From Pomphorhynchus laevis (taxonomy: Eukaryota; Acanthocephala; Palaeacanthocephala; Echinorhynchida; Pomphorhynchidae), in NCBI GenBank assembly GCA_012934845.2, contig WNNJ02002305.1:62001-126000 (forward strand): 64,000 nt of DNA, in the 5' to 3' direction. The translations under genes were made by a program, and so were the position numbers. Below the pieces are notes generated by a model. That model saw only the letters and a list, made by a program, of their open reading frames with translations. It searched no databases and was not told the DNA's origin. This document shows positions 1-10,034 of the stretch, in pieces (the stretch's first letter is position 1; every line of letters starts with the position of its first letter).

Positions 1-29
1 ACAGTTGGAGGCAGAAATGCCGATGTCGT

Positions 30-386
30 AAAAAAATTTCAATTTTTTATTTTAACTTGATATAAATTATAGAAAATCTAAAAACAATTATTAATTTTAT
101 TATTTAATTATTAAATTTTAATTTAGCATTATTATGTGCTGTTTATTTTATAATTATATTAAATACGTATACTCAGTTAGCTGATTTAATTTGTTCTACT
201 GACATGTTATTGTTCACCTGTGGACATTGTTTTCCCCGGTAATATGACCTCTGGCAGAAATACTGAAACTATGTATTATTGGTTACGACTTTACTATTAT
301 TTTTTTCTTATTTTCAAACAAGTTTGATGAATTATTAATTCTTAAAAAAGGGAGAAGTTTGCATCCCAAGGTGTTTACACTTTAAA
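30..386 (+). mobile_element. Penelope-like element, 5' end fragment
   Basis: This is the 5' end of the PLE family seen most completely at 53994-57665. It starts with the terminal repeat (about 30-190, ending in CAGTTAGCTGATTT) and runs into the 5' untranslated region (190-386, ending near TTTACACTTTAAAA). The same order occurs at 12610-12965 and, reversed, at 57350-57665. It breaks off where a CR1-like fragment begins. No coding sequence is present. Confidence 0.75.
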
Positions 387-387
387 A

Positions 388-1068
388 TTATTATTATTAT
401 TAATTGACAACGAATTGAGCCGAGGCTCTTTACAAGCTGCTTCACAAAATAAAAAAGAATAAAAGGAATAAGAGTCTTTTTGTCCCTCCCTCATCAGATA
501 AACTACTGAAAATCCCACCGTTGTCTTGAGAAGGAAGGGTCATCATCCAGTAGGGCGCAAAAACTTGAAGCAGTAGACGACAAAACGGTCGCACTCTGAA
601 GCGAATTCCAAGATCGTACGACTCGTTTAACAAAGCAGGAAACTGCATGCATGTACCTTTGTGATTTCAGCATCAGGGTGTGTCCACGAAAAGTAGGTTG
701 ACCTCTCAGTTTTGATAGATGTGACAGTGGATGATTTTTAGTGTGCAGAATTTTCCAAACAAGAGAGAGATCGCGCTTGTCACGGATATATCGCAGACAA
801 GGCATATTTAATATCTGGAGTTGTTTCGCGTAGCCATAAATATGCAGCCCTGAGACTAATTTAGTTGTTGATCTGAACACTTTCTCTAATGCACGACGCT
901 CATAAGTAGTTTCGGGATAACAAGCTGGCGATGCGTATAAGATATGGCTCAAGAAAAACGCATTTGCTAAGGTATGGTAACATAACGGATCTATGCCTAT
1001 CAGAGCTCGACGAGTATGTCCTATTAAGCGTTTTGTGATGCAACACACGTAGTCTGAATGCTTTCGAG
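388..1068 (-). mobile_element. CR1-like LINE, 3' fragment
   Basis: The minus strand holds an open frame (about 1068-503) that encodes only the C-terminal part of a CR1/Jockey-type LINE polyprotein: the segment after the reverse transcriptase, with LANAFFLSHILYAS, then RGHTLMLKSQR and RSWNSLQ. It has no RT catalytic motif, so the copy is truncated at its 5' end. The tail reads (TAA)n on the minus strand at about 388-402. It lies head to head with a second fragment of the same class at 1070-2233. The two proteins are clearly different over the shared region, so they are two family members and not one inverted insertion. Confidence 0.75.
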
Positions 1069-1069
1069 T

Positions 1070-2233
1070 GGATTTTTTTTTGACTTCTCCAAAGCATTTG
1101 ATCATGTACCCCATGACAAGTTGATTATGAAGATAAGTGCATTAAAAATCAATCCAATTATCATTCGTTGGATATGCAACTTTCTTTCTGGTCGCACATA
1201 CCAGGTCGCTATTAACGGTACCCTTTCCGAGCATTATCCAGTTAATGCCGGTGTCCCGCAAGGGTCTGTATTGGGTCCTTTGCTGTTTTGTATTTTCATC
1301 AACGATCTACCCAGTGTAATAAGTTCGCATTCATTATTATTTGCTGACGATTTAAAAATTTGGAGAGCCATCAAGTCGAATTATGATCGTAACATTCTTC
1401 AATCAGATATTGACACGGTTCTTAAGTGGGCACGTTATTATGGTCTGTCTGTTAATGCCTCGAAGTGCACTTGCATGCACATTCGATCACGTAATATTGT
1501 TCCAGTGCCGATATATCATCTCGGGGATCGAGTGATTAAATTGGTTTCGAGCTATAAAGATCTTGGCGTATTGATAACGGATGATTTCTCCACTCGCCAA
1601 AACACTGAGTACATTTGTTCGAAGGCCATGCGTATGGTTGGTTTCCTTCGCCGATCATTCAGCTATGTGAGTCCACGTTCTTTTAGAGTTCTTGCAAACG
1701 CTTTTGTACTAAGTCATTTGTTATATGCTTCTCAATGTTCATACCCTCGAACCAGAGATGAGATTAATCGACTTGAGAAGGTGCTACGTAGGGCAACAAA
1801 ATTAGTACATTCTTTGAGAGAACTTCCTTACGAGGACCGTCTTCGGTCTTTAAATATGCAGTCATTATGTGATATTCGTGACTCGCGGGATCTGTGTCTT
1901 GTATGGGAGGTATTTCACAATGAACACCATGTGTTGCGTGGGCTCTTCAACATTCGATCAACTCGAGCTTTGCGAGGTCACTCGTTTTATCTTAGTCGCC
2001 AACGAATAGTACATTCTAGGACGATTCAATTTGGACAACGAATAATAAATTCATGGAATCGTTTAAGCGATGATATTGTAAATGCGGGAACTCGTGAGCT
2101 CTTTAAACGACAGATTATTTTAAATTGTTAACTGATTTGTTTTTGATTTTCTCTTTTTCTTTTATTTTGACTATCGATTTGTCAGCAACTGTGAGCTATG
2201 CTCGTAACGTTGTCTACATAATAATAATAATAA
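1070..2233 (+). mobile_element. CR1-like LINE, 5'-truncated, with open RT frame
   Basis: An open frame from about 1067 to 2131 encodes reverse transcriptase motifs from the first catalytic block (FFDFSKAFDHV) through GVPQGSVLGP and the catalytic FADD box (LLFADDLKIW, near residue 95 of the frame) to the C-terminal RGHSFYLSRQR and INSWNRLSD blocks typical of CR1 and relatives. The AP endonuclease and the first RT motifs are missing, so this is a 5'-truncated copy. The frame has no internal stop, which suggests it is young. It ends with an AT-rich 3' region and an (ATA)n tail at 2217-2233. Relatives lie at 388-1068 and 10035-12425. Confidence 0.85.
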
Positions 2234-2264
2234 TTTTTTTTATTATTTTTTATTCCAAAATACT

Positions 2265-5200
2265 AATAATCACAACTGTAGGTTCCCGCAAATGGGCCGA
2301 TAGCTCACAAAGTCAAAACATTGATCCGTTATTATATTGTTTTATTAAATATCAATCGAATTCTTGGTCCCCGAATTCTTGGTCTGCTCGTATCTTTGCT
2401 ATTTTCTTTAAAATCATCTGTGCTGTACTGCCAAGGGCACCGTTGGAGGCAAGAACAATAGGATAAAATGACGATCGTTCAAACTGTGCTATTCTTTCAC
2501 CATACTTCGAGTTTTTTCTAGCCTCGTGATAGTTAAAAGCATTGCTTGTCGTGCCAGATGAATAAGAAGGAGCAAGATGGCTGAAAACACAAATGTCAAA
2601 TAATGACCGCTCCGTCTTATCCCCAAACAGACCGTAACACGCAACATCAACTCTAGAATTACGATCAAGGGTCGTTGTGGAATTTTTGAAAACTATTCCT
2701 TCAGGCAAAGGTTGTAAAGGAGGTTCAATTGATGTTGAACTGCATACATCGGCTAGTTCTTTAGCAATAATATCACGAACCACGTTATGTCTAATTGTTG
2801 GAATACCACCGGACTGACAAGCAACAGCATGACAAATATCAAAATTGTGTCCACACAAACATTTCATGGGTGAGTCCGGAGGTTTCCATCCATAGCGTGA
2901 TGCCAGAGCATCTTGAAATTGCCTTTTGCTTAAGTGGTGATTAAGTACTAATGAAGGTTTTGCTGAAAGCCAATTAGATGCCCCTTTACAGGCTGCGAAA
3001 TCGAGACAAGCGCTAATAGTCGCTGATTTTGATTTAACCCTCATCAATCGAGTTTTGATAGATTCTTGCTTATATATTCTTATTTCTCGCGCAATTTGGG
3101 CATATCTAATCTCTAAATCACTTCCTGATAATCCATCTAGTAGAGGTTGGCTCATGCGTAATGAACTATCATATTCCGAAAGAGGATTACTATTCGGGTC
3201 TAGTATACCCAATCCACCGTAGCGTAATGGAATCATTATCGAATCAAGTTGTCCCGTATCTAAATCAACTCCTGTCAACTTCGGAATGATCGTGTCGAAT
3301 ATATACGATGAAAGACGTTCGTAACATGTGCTACTAGCCATACAAGTTCGTTGAACATAATTCCACTTGAATTGGAGCGCCTGCGTCAAAGCTGCAAAAG
3401 CGACGTATGGATCTTCATTCGCTACTAAATTCAAATTTTTTAATGATTCAATCCAGTTTTCAATTTTGCCATGAACAAATTGGTCCATATATGTTTGATC
3501 TCCAATGGCAGAACCAAGAATTTCTGTACCTTGGTATATAATCTTAAGCCCTGTACCACAGAAAGTCTTCTCTGCTAATTTTATTTGATCTTTATGTACT
3601 AGAACCTGGCATTTTTGTTCATTTAGATGAAATCCATATCTATGGCCGATTTCGCGGATACCATTCCAGACTCTCAATACATCAGATCGACTACCCACAC
3701 AATTCGCATCGTCTGCAAACCAGCGATGAGTAACGTTTGGTGCTATAGCTCTCAGCTTCATTATTAGTGGAAGTGATGACGCAGCAAATGCTATCATTGC
3801 CAGAGGATCACCTTGCGTGAACCCCTCCTTGGAAAACATTAAATCCTTGTCGACTGAAAGAGTTGCTGGATTACCATACACATTACGCAGCACTGTTGCT
3901 AGTGAAGGACAAACATACTCTATATTTGCTAGAGCCAATTTACGGTTCACACAGTTAAAGGCATTTCGAGCATCTAGCTGCAACAAGCACATGTCACTGT
4001 TTTCCATGTAAACCTGTCGAATGGAATGTATCGCAGCCTCGACCCCGCATCTTTGTCCAGCGCACAATTGTTCGCATTTCGACACGATCTGTAAGTCTTT
4101 ACTTATCAACTTTGCCAGAACTTTTCCAACTATTCTGCGTGATACCTCACCAATCCCTATCGGCCTGATGCCGGGGTCCTTGTTCAATGGAATCAAACGG
4201 CTTGCTGTAAATGCTGTAAGAGAGTCTGGGTTGATATTAACGGATGCCACTAGATACGAAAAATCAGCGAGACTGGAAGCTAGTCGAGAAGATGATATTC
4301 CGAACGAACATAGCATTGTGCGCCATATTTGCGCATCCATTCCTGAAGGTCCTGCTGATCCTTGAGTGCGTCGAGCTGCCTCTATAATGTCATCGCTTGA
4401 TATGTATTCAAAACGTACTGGGTGGTGCTTAACCATGTTTGGTAAAGGACTATTTAAAGCTACGCCTTCACTTATGTCGGAAGCTTCAGGGTGAAGCTGT
4501 AATAGCTTATGCCGCACACTCTGTGATTCAAAAGTATCGTCCAGCTCCATTATACCCATTTGATTGTGAGGATTTTCAAGCAATTTTATCGCTGAGTTTG
4601 TCTTGTGATGTGTCATTAGCTGAATAAATTTCTGGACCCAACTTGATTTTCTAGATGTCCTTTGGCTTTGGCACTTTCTCTGACTTTGAAGGATTCTTGC
4701 TTCACATAAAAGCTCGAACAAGTTTTGTTCCTTCCATAATTTTAGTCTGCGTTCAATATTTTTGCGTCTTGTACTCACACGACGAGATTCCGTTCTTTGC
4801 AAAATTAACTGACACATCACCGTAGATGATTTAAGACTTAATTCTATCTGTGTTTGATCATCGACGCATAAACGATAAAATGACGCTAAATTGTCGATGA
4901 ACTCGAAGCTTGCATTACATTTTGGTAGCTCGAACAAATTCGGATCCCATAAAATGACTTCTTTGTAAACCGAGTCAATGTCAATCCCTGTGTTAGTTTG
5001 TTTATCTGTGCTACTATGTAAGAGCTCAGTGGATTTATTAGTAAATCCAATACTACACAAGTTCAATTCCAAGATTTGGTTAATACAGCCATTCACTGAA
5101 TGTGATACATTCGTTCGCTCTGTGGATGGAATGATGGAGTCCAATAATAGCGGCGTTTCTTTAATGCGATTTTTGCAACTGGTAGCTAGACAGTCAATAC

Positions 5201-5455
5201 AAGATCTTCCGGATTTCTTACAAGGACAACGTATACATTTTGCAGCTGAACCATTACACGTACAACAGCGAGAAAAGGAAGACGGTTTACCTCGCGGCAT
5301 TATGTTGTGTGTTGTTTCAATTGTGTATTCAATTGTGTTGTAAATAGTTATTTGTTAACAGCTTAGAATTTTAAACTCTCTGTATATAGTTATTTGTTAG
5401 CAGCTTAGAATTTCAAACTTGTAAGTAGTTAATGGGTATCAAGATAGTTTAAACT
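2265..5455 (-). mobile_element. Element A: CXC-domain LINE with restriction-like endonuclease, near full length
   Basis: Whole retrotransposon around the open frame 5300-2352. The 5' region (5301-5455) contains a roughly 35-bp direct repeat (ATAGTTATTTGTTA type) at 5345-5380 and 5384-5418. The 3' region is about 85 nt and carries the short stem-loop GGCCCATTTGCGGG near 2284-2300, followed by an A-rich tail. The same stem-loop ends elements B, C, D and E. No clear target-site duplication was found because both sides are low-complexity AT. Confidence 0.8.
2352..5300 (-). CDS. LINE polyprotein of element A (CXC zinc domain, reverse transcriptase, CCHC, PD-(D/E)xK nuclease)
   Basis: One uninterrupted frame of 982 residues with all domains a site-selective LINE needs. 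Residues 11-45 form a cysteine-rich block (CCTCNG, CIRCPC, CIDC, CKN) resembling Tesmin/TSO1 CXC domains, probably nucleic-acid binding. Reverse transcriptase follows: GSAGPSGMDAQIW near 325, RLIPLNKDPGIRPIGIG near 370, QLDARNAFN, FTQGDPLAM and the catalytic RWFADDANCVG near 528. A CCHC finger (CLCGHNFDICHAVAC) is near 815. The restriction-like nuclease is near 880-930 (RVDVACYG, SLFDICVF, KNSKYGERI). Single-ORF LINEs with such a C-terminal nuclease belong to the R2/R4/NeSL assemblage; I place it nearest R4/Dong by layout only. The catalytic residues look intact, so this is the best candidate for an active copy here. Confidence 0.85.
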   Translation of the reverse strand: MPRGKPSSFSRCCTCNGSAAKCIRCPCKKSGRSCIDCLATSCKNRIKETPLLLDSIIPSTERTNVSHSVNGCINQILELNLCSIGFTNKSTELLHSSTDKQTNTGIDIDSVYKEVILWDPNLFELPKCNASFEFIDNLASFYRLCVDDQTQIELSLKSSTVMCQLILQRTESRRVSTRRKNIERRLKLWKEQNLFELLCEARILQSQRKCQSQRTSRKSSWVQKFIQLMTHHKTNSAIKLLENPHNQMGIMELDDTFESQSVRHKLLQLHPEASDISEGVALNSPLPNMVKHHPVRFEYISSDDIIEAARRTQGSAGPSGMDAQIWRTMLCSFGISSSRLASSLADFSYLVASVNINPDSLTAFTASRLIPLNKDPGIRPIGIGEVSRRIVGKVLAKLISKDLQIVSKCEQLCAGQRCGVEAAIHSIRQVYMENSDMCLLQLDARNAFNCVNRKLALANIEYVCPSLATVLRNVYGNPATLSVDKDLMFSKEGFTQGDPLAMIAFAASSLPLIMKLRAIAPNVTHRWFADDANCVGSRSDVLRVWNGIREIGHRYGFHLNEQKCQVLVHKDQIKLAEKTFCGTGLKIIYQGTEILGSAIGDQTYMDQFVHGKIENWIESLKNLNLVANEDPYVAFAALTQALQFKWNYVQRTCMASSTCYERLSSYIFDTIIPKLTGVDLDTGQLDSIMIPLRYGGLGILDPNSNPLSEYDSSLRMSQPLLDGLSGSDLEIRYAQIAREIRIYKQESIKTRLMRVKSKSATISACLDFAACKGASNWLSAKPSLVLNHHLSKRQFQDALASRYGWKPPDSPMKCLCGHNFDICHAVACQSGGIPTIRHNVVRDIIAKELADVCSSTSIEPPLQPLPEGIVFKNSTTTLDRNSRVDVACYGLFGDKTERSLFDICVFSHLAPSYSSGTTSNAFNYHEARKNSKYGERIAQFERSSFYPIVLASNGALGSTAQMILKKIAKIRADQEFGDQEFD

Positions 5456-5461
5456 GAATTA

Positions 5462-6283
5462 TTATTATTATTATTTTTTTTAATAATTGATTTTTTTTGA
5501 AAAAAAAACAAACAAATATAGTTATACTATAAATTTTAGTTCATTGAGTTTGCAGGTCGATGTCGAGCAGAACGAGGACCGCGAATACACATCGAAATTG
5601 AACGAGCCAACTGAATTCCAATCTTTGACCGTAATTTTGTCAATTCTTCTGAGTAGGAATGATTGTTTTTTATTGCCATCTTCTGTGCAATTCTCTGAAT
5701 TAATTGTGCAGATGATTTTACTGCTCCACCGAAACATGATAACACGATAGGTGCGAAATTCGCCCTCTCTATGGCAGTTACTCTCTCTTGATACTTAGCG
5801 AATTTACGTGTTTCGTGATATGTAAAAGCAGCCCCAGCGGATTTCGAAAGGTTGGACGGAGCGAAAACGTTAAAAACGCAAGTATCAAATAAAGTTCGCT
5901 CCGAACAACTTCCATAAAAACCACAGCAGGCGATATCCAAACGTGCATCATGAGCGCGAGATGTAGATATGCGCTCGAAATGAATACTAGAATTTACTGG
6001 CAGTAGTGTTGGCTCTTTTTGCACATTATCACATATTTCTGTCAAGGTTTTAGAAAATATATCACGAATTGAATCATGTCTTATCGATGGATGACCTCCG
6101 GTGGGACAGGTAAGTGAGTGAGCCAGAGAATTATGTTCACCGCAGGGGCAATGAGAGGGCGCGTCTAGTGGTAGTCTATGATATCGAGCTGCAAGTGCGT
6201 CACGAAATTCTACATTGCTAACTCGAGTCCAACGATCACTCGTAGGATATGTGGAGAGCCATGACGAGGCACCTTTGACTTAT
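5462..6283 (-). mobile_element. CXC-LINE relative, 5'-truncated 3' fragment (CCHC and nuclease domains)
   Basis: A minus-strand frame from about 6283 to 5536 encodes only the end of a LINE related to elements A-D. It has the CCHC finger (CPCGEHNSLAHSLTC), then IRHDSIRDIF, and the restriction-like nuclease (RLDIACCGFYG, TLFDTCVF, KFAKYQERV), and ends in ARHRPANSMN. It starts abruptly at 6283 (5' truncation, usual for LINEs) and has no internal stop. Its tail is A-rich followed by (AAT)n at 5462-5480. The protein differs from A and B throughout, so it is a further family member. It sits just upstream, in transcript sense, of element A. Confidence 0.85.
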
Positions 6284-6441
6284 AGATGTTCCATAATACG
6301 TAACAAATTGTCACCAACATTAAATCATATATCATAATTTTCTTTTTTTTTATTTATTCGAAAATTTTACAAGCATTGTTACCCGCAAATGGGTCATATA
6401 ATATTAGCGTTAATAACATTGATAAAAATACGTTTGAATAT

Positions 6442-9234
6442 TTATGCGTCTCCTTGACGTTCCATTGCCTTCAGCGTGTAAGGGAAGTTATTTCCTGACA
6501 GCTGGTATTCGTTGGTTCCTCGAGCGTATGGGCGGTTTCGAGCCGATCTGTAGCCCCTTATACACTCGGAAGCGGCCCTGCATAGAACGACAGAGATCTT
6601 TCGTTTTAAACGGCCAACACATTCTGCGTACGAGCTACCCTCTCTTCTGGTCGCTTGCAACCATGCGATACGCTTAATAATGTGTAATGCTGTTGGACCA
6701 ATTCCGCCTGAGCACGAAAACGCCAGTGGCACAAATACTCCTCTCTCAATACATGTGACTCGTTCCTCATATTTGGCATTTTTTCGGCTTTCATGATAAC
6801 TGAATGCAGCTTTATCATCTTGAGAACACGATGCGGCATGAGGGTTAAATACTACGACGTCCAAAAACGTCCGCTCGAACCGATTCTCGTATAATCCGCT
6901 GCAGACTATGTCAAGTCTTGCTTCGGCGTCACGTGTGGTAGTGTGCTTTGAAAAAACAACATGATCGTCTACTCTTTGTAAACATGGTTCCGTGGCTACC
7001 CCGTGGCAAACTGTTGTTAGTTCACATGCGATTAAATCTCTAATTTCGTTATGACGAATTATCGGTAGTCCACCGTGCTTGCACGAGAGAAGGTGTGAAA
7101 GGCTCGACGATGCGTTACATACACAAATTGATGGCAGCCCCTCTGGGATCCATCCGTATCGGGTTGCTAAACCGTCTCTAAACTGGTTTTGCGAGAGAAT
7201 GAAATTTTCCGTTTTGGTTGGACAGTTACTTAACCATGCAGATGCCCCACATGTTGTAGCAAACACTAACGCCTTCTGCTCGGTGTTGGATAGTGTGTTT
7301 TTGACGCTCGCTATACGATCCGTGAATACTCGCCGTTTTTGTGTAGTTATCAGAAGTTTGATAGATGTCTGCTGTTCACGAAGTGCCGCTCCACGAGAAC
7401 CGGAGGTATATGACTTTACCATGGCTAGCGATGAATCATGCTCAATATGCGATGTGAAAACTGGATCCATTATCCCAATTCCACCTAGTCTTAGAGGAGA
7501 GCTTAGCACAACTGACATGGAATCGGAGATCTGATACTTTGTTAGGACGGGAAATATGCGAAATAGCAGCGATTCACGTAAAGGAGCCAACATGTCCTCA
7601 TGACAATTGATTGTTCTAAGAAAGTGGGTCCACTTCCATTGTAAGGATTTCGATAGTCCGATAAAACCGATGTGTGGGTCCGATTCACATACCTCGCTGA
7701 TGCGTCCAATTGAGTGAGTCCACATTTCCAATTTCTTCTGTGTCTCATGCTTTATGTAACTGGTTGTACCAATGAAGGATCCCAATATTCCGATCCCGTC
7801 ATACTCTATTTTTATTCCGTGAAACATCTGTTCCACGTCTCTTTGCTTGTGATGAAGCAGCAAACATGTTTTCGAAGGATTTACAAAATAACCGATTCCT
7901 GGCCCAAATGTCTCTATTATATTCCAAGCACGTTTAAGCTCATGTGGTTGTCCAACAAAATTCGCGTCATCCGCAAACCAGCGTTGTATTATGCCCGGAC
8001 ATTCATCCTGTATTTTGCGAATTAATGGTAACGATGCCATTGCAAATACTGCCATTGCAAGAGGGTCGCCCTGCGTTACACCCTCTTCTGAATACAACGA
8101 GTCACCACCAAGGACAAGTTGAGCATCGACTGAATAAATATTCTCAAAGACGCACGCAAGCGCAGGGCAAACGTACCGCATATTATGAATAGCCACTTTG
8201 CGATTTATACGATTGAATGCATTACTCGCGTCGACCGCGAGTAAACCAAAGTCATGGTTATTCATATATTCGCCTCTGAGAGAATGAATGGCAAATTCCA
8301 CACCACTATGCTGAGATGCACATAGTTGAAATACGTCGGCCACATCTTGCATATCGGATTTTATGTGATTTAGAATCGTTTTGCATATGATTCTACGACT
8401 GACATCGGCTACCCCAATGGGGCGTATTCCATGGGCTTTCTTCGGGATAGCGACTAGCCTACATGCCACAAATGCCTCCAGGGTATCAGGAGAAACTTTT
8501 GTTGTTGCAAGGTGAATTGCAAATTTTGCAAGCGCATCTGCTAACCCTCGTGAATGATGGCCGAAGGAGTTCAACATGCGCCTCCACGTCAAAGCGTCAA
8601 GGCCGGACGGGCCTGCACCACCTGTAGTACGCTTAGACGAGCGAATGATGTCATCCGCTTCGATATCGAGAAACAGTGTAGGGTGATGCTTTTTCGCTCC
8701 GGGAAATAAGTGATTGAGTAAAAGCGGTGATTGTGGTTGTGTTGCGGGAGGATGTAAATTTATCAAGAGTTCCTTCACTGTTAATCCATCAATAATGTGA
8801 TCTGGTCGAAGCGTCGCCGTGCAGTCGCTTTCCTCGAGGACGGAAGTTGCGGCATTAATCTTTCCGCTTGATACCAATCGACAATATCTTCGTTTCCAAT
8901 CCATGGATGTTGATGTGTTTTTCGTAATTTTTGAACGTGTTTGTAGTATACTTGCTTCCTGAAAAAGTTCTAAGAAGCTTCCATTTTTCCAGAGTTGTAA
9001 TCTCCTTTCTAAAGTTTGGCGGATCGCTTTTATTTTCCGGGAAGGGATTTGCTGTAAAACGCATCTGACGAACACTATCGCGACTTTTAAAACGTTTTTG
9101 TCAGGAAGTGCGATATTAATGGCCGCGTGATAAAATTCAGCCAGCATGTCAATAAAAAGATTGCTCGCAGAGCATTTCGGTAAACTCAACGCGTCAGGTC
9201 TCCATTGTATTACATTCACATAAATTTCATGCAT
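6442..9234 (-). CDS. LINE polyprotein of element B, main frame (RT, CCHC, nuclease)
   Basis: This 930-residue frame covers the LINE protein except its N-terminal cysteine domain. Visible motifs are the pre-RT block (VIQWRPDALSLPKCSAS near residue 10), GGAGPSGLDALTW, AIPKKAHGIRPIGV, AVDASNAFNR, VTQGDPLAM, catalytic RWFADDANFVG near 420, the finger CVCNASSSLSHLLSC near 713 and the nuclease block RLDIVCSGLYE with FLDVVVF near 778-800. Catalytic residues look intact. The first ATG (MHEIYVNV) is unlikely to be the natural start: the matching segment in element A lies about 110 residues into its protein. Protein made from this element would need the frame carrying the CXC domain just upstream. Confidence 0.8.
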   Translation of the reverse strand: MHEIYVNVIQWRPDALSLPKCSASNLFIDMLAEFYHAAINIALPDKNVLKVAIVFVRCVLQQIPSRKIKAIRQTLERRLQLWKNGSFLELFQEASILQTRSKITKNTSTSMDWKRRYCRLVSSGKINAATSVLEESDCTATLRPDHIIDGLTVKELLINLHPPATQPQSPLLLNHLFPGAKKHHPTLFLDIEADDIIRSSKRTTGGAGPSGLDALTWRRMLNSFGHHSRGLADALAKFAIHLATTKVSPDTLEAFVACRLVAIPKKAHGIRPIGVADVSRRIICKTILNHIKSDMQDVADVFQLCASQHSGVEFAIHSLRGEYMNNHDFGLLAVDASNAFNRINRKVAIHNMRYVCPALACVFENIYSVDAQLVLGGDSLYSEEGVTQGDPLAMAVFAMASLPLIRKIQDECPGIIQRWFADDANFVGQPHELKRAWNIIETFGPGIGYFVNPSKTCLLLHHKQRDVEQMFHGIKIEYDGIGILGSFIGTTSYIKHETQKKLEMWTHSIGRISEVCESDPHIGFIGLSKSLQWKWTHFLRTINCHEDMLAPLRESLLFRIFPVLTKYQISDSMSVVLSSPLRLGGIGIMDPVFTSHIEHDSSLAMVKSYTSGSRGAALREQQTSIKLLITTQKRRVFTDRIASVKNTLSNTEQKALVFATTCGASAWLSNCPTKTENFILSQNQFRDGLATRYGWIPEGLPSICVCNASSSLSHLLSCKHGGLPIIRHNEIRDLIACELTTVCHGVATEPCLQRVDDHVVFSKHTTTRDAEARLDIVCSGLYENRFERTFLDVVVFNPHAASCSQDDKAAFSYHESRKNAKYEERVTCIERGVFVPLAFSCSGGIGPTALHIIKRIAWLQATRREGSSYAECVGRLKRKISVVLCRAASECIRGYRSARNRPYARGTNEYQLSGNNFPYTLKAMERQGDA

Positions 9235-9476
9235 AATCGTTTCTTTTGATACTTCAATTGTGATATCCGATTGCTGGGGGATGGCTCGATTGTCATGGAG
9301 TTTCTATTCACTCTATTTATATGTTGCGAATCACTCCCAACTTTGTTGCAGCATCCAGGTGCAGAACAGTTAATACATGGCCTCTTTTCCCTTGCGCACC
9401 TGCAACCCTTGCATTTGGCAGCCTGACCGTTACATGTACAACACTTTAGCTCAGAACTCGGTTTACCCCGTGCCAT
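9216..9476 (-). CDS. LINE element B, N-terminal CXC-like domain frame
   Basis: An 86-residue frame beginning MARGKPSSELKCC, with the cysteine pattern CCTCNG, CKGCRC, CINC, CCNK over residues 11-44. It is the equivalent of the start of element A (MPRGKPSSFSRCC). It overlaps the main frame 9234-6442 by 19 bases in a different frame. Read with element A, the simplest view is a single protein broken by a one-base shift. A translated overlap with ribosomal frameshifting is possible, but A does not use one. The CXC-like block probably binds nucleic acid; that is inferred from the fold family. Confidence 0.7.
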   Translation of the reverse strand: MARGKPSSELKCCTCNGQAAKCKGCRCAREKRPCINCSAPGCCNKVGSDSQHINRVNRNSMTIEPSPSNRISQLKYQKKRLCMKFM

Positions 9477-9827
9477 TCACTGCCTGTAAAATTCCTTGTA
9501 GATCTGTTTAATACTGCGCACCCTGGGACGTACCCTTGGCGTACGGCTTCGTGGAAACAGTGTACTGTTATTTCCGTTAATAACCTGAGTTCTTTGTAGT
9601 TTATTGTATTTACTTTCGCTGATGTTATAGATTCGCTGCTGTTATGAAACTTGTCACAGATGTTATAGATTCGTGTAAGTATGTAAGATGTTGTAATTGT
9701 ATGTTATTTTATCTTGTAAGTAGTTTATTAAGCTGCCAAGAAAGTTCAAACTGACTTCATATATCATAATAATATATCAGTTCAAACTTCATATATCATT
9801 TTTTTTTAGAGAGAATAATTTTTTTTA

Positions 9828-10034
9828 TAAGAACTCCAACATGTACAATGTTGGAGTTCATATTATGATATACTTTATATTATGATATATTATAAAGTAT
9901 ATCATAATAGTTCATATTATGATATACTTTATATTATGATATATTATAAAGTATATTATAAAGTATGATATATAATATATTGATATTACATTATATTATG
10001 ATATACTTCATATATCATAATAATAATAATAAGT
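9828..10034. repeat. Palindromic AT-rich repeats next to a perfect hairpin
   Basis: At 9831-9859 GAACTCCAACAT and its reverse complement ATGTTGGAGTTC face each other across five bases, a 12-bp perfect hairpin. It is followed by two head-to-tail copies of a roughly 50-bp AT unit (TTCATATTATGATATAC type, about 9856-9960), which is itself palindromic, and then more of the same and (TAA)n at 10018-10033. It separates the 5' end of element B from the CR1-like copy. No gene is visible. Confidence 0.7.

Larger units (their letters stand above)
6330..9760 (-). mobile_element. Element B: CXC-domain LINE, nearly intact
   Basis: Second large LINE of the class. Its coding part spans 9476-6442 in two overlapping frames. 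The 3' region holds the stem-loop ACCCATTTGCGGGT at about 6379-6392 and an A-rich end near 6345-6355. The 5' region (9477-9760) contains GTAAGTAGTTTATTAAGCTG, similar to short blocks upstream of A and C. The only visible damage is a probable one-base frameshift near 9240-9290. Confidence 0.8.

Noticed and set aside
388-2233. The head-to-head CR1-like pieces as one insertion with a 5' inversion.
   Set aside because: Both pieces encode the same C-terminal region with different residues, so they are two elements.
2215-5480. (TAA)n as the insertion target of element A, as in Dong-type LINEs.
   Set aside because: The trinucleotide runs on its two sides have opposite orientation and are explained by the tails of the neighbouring CR1-like element and the 5.5-kb fragment.
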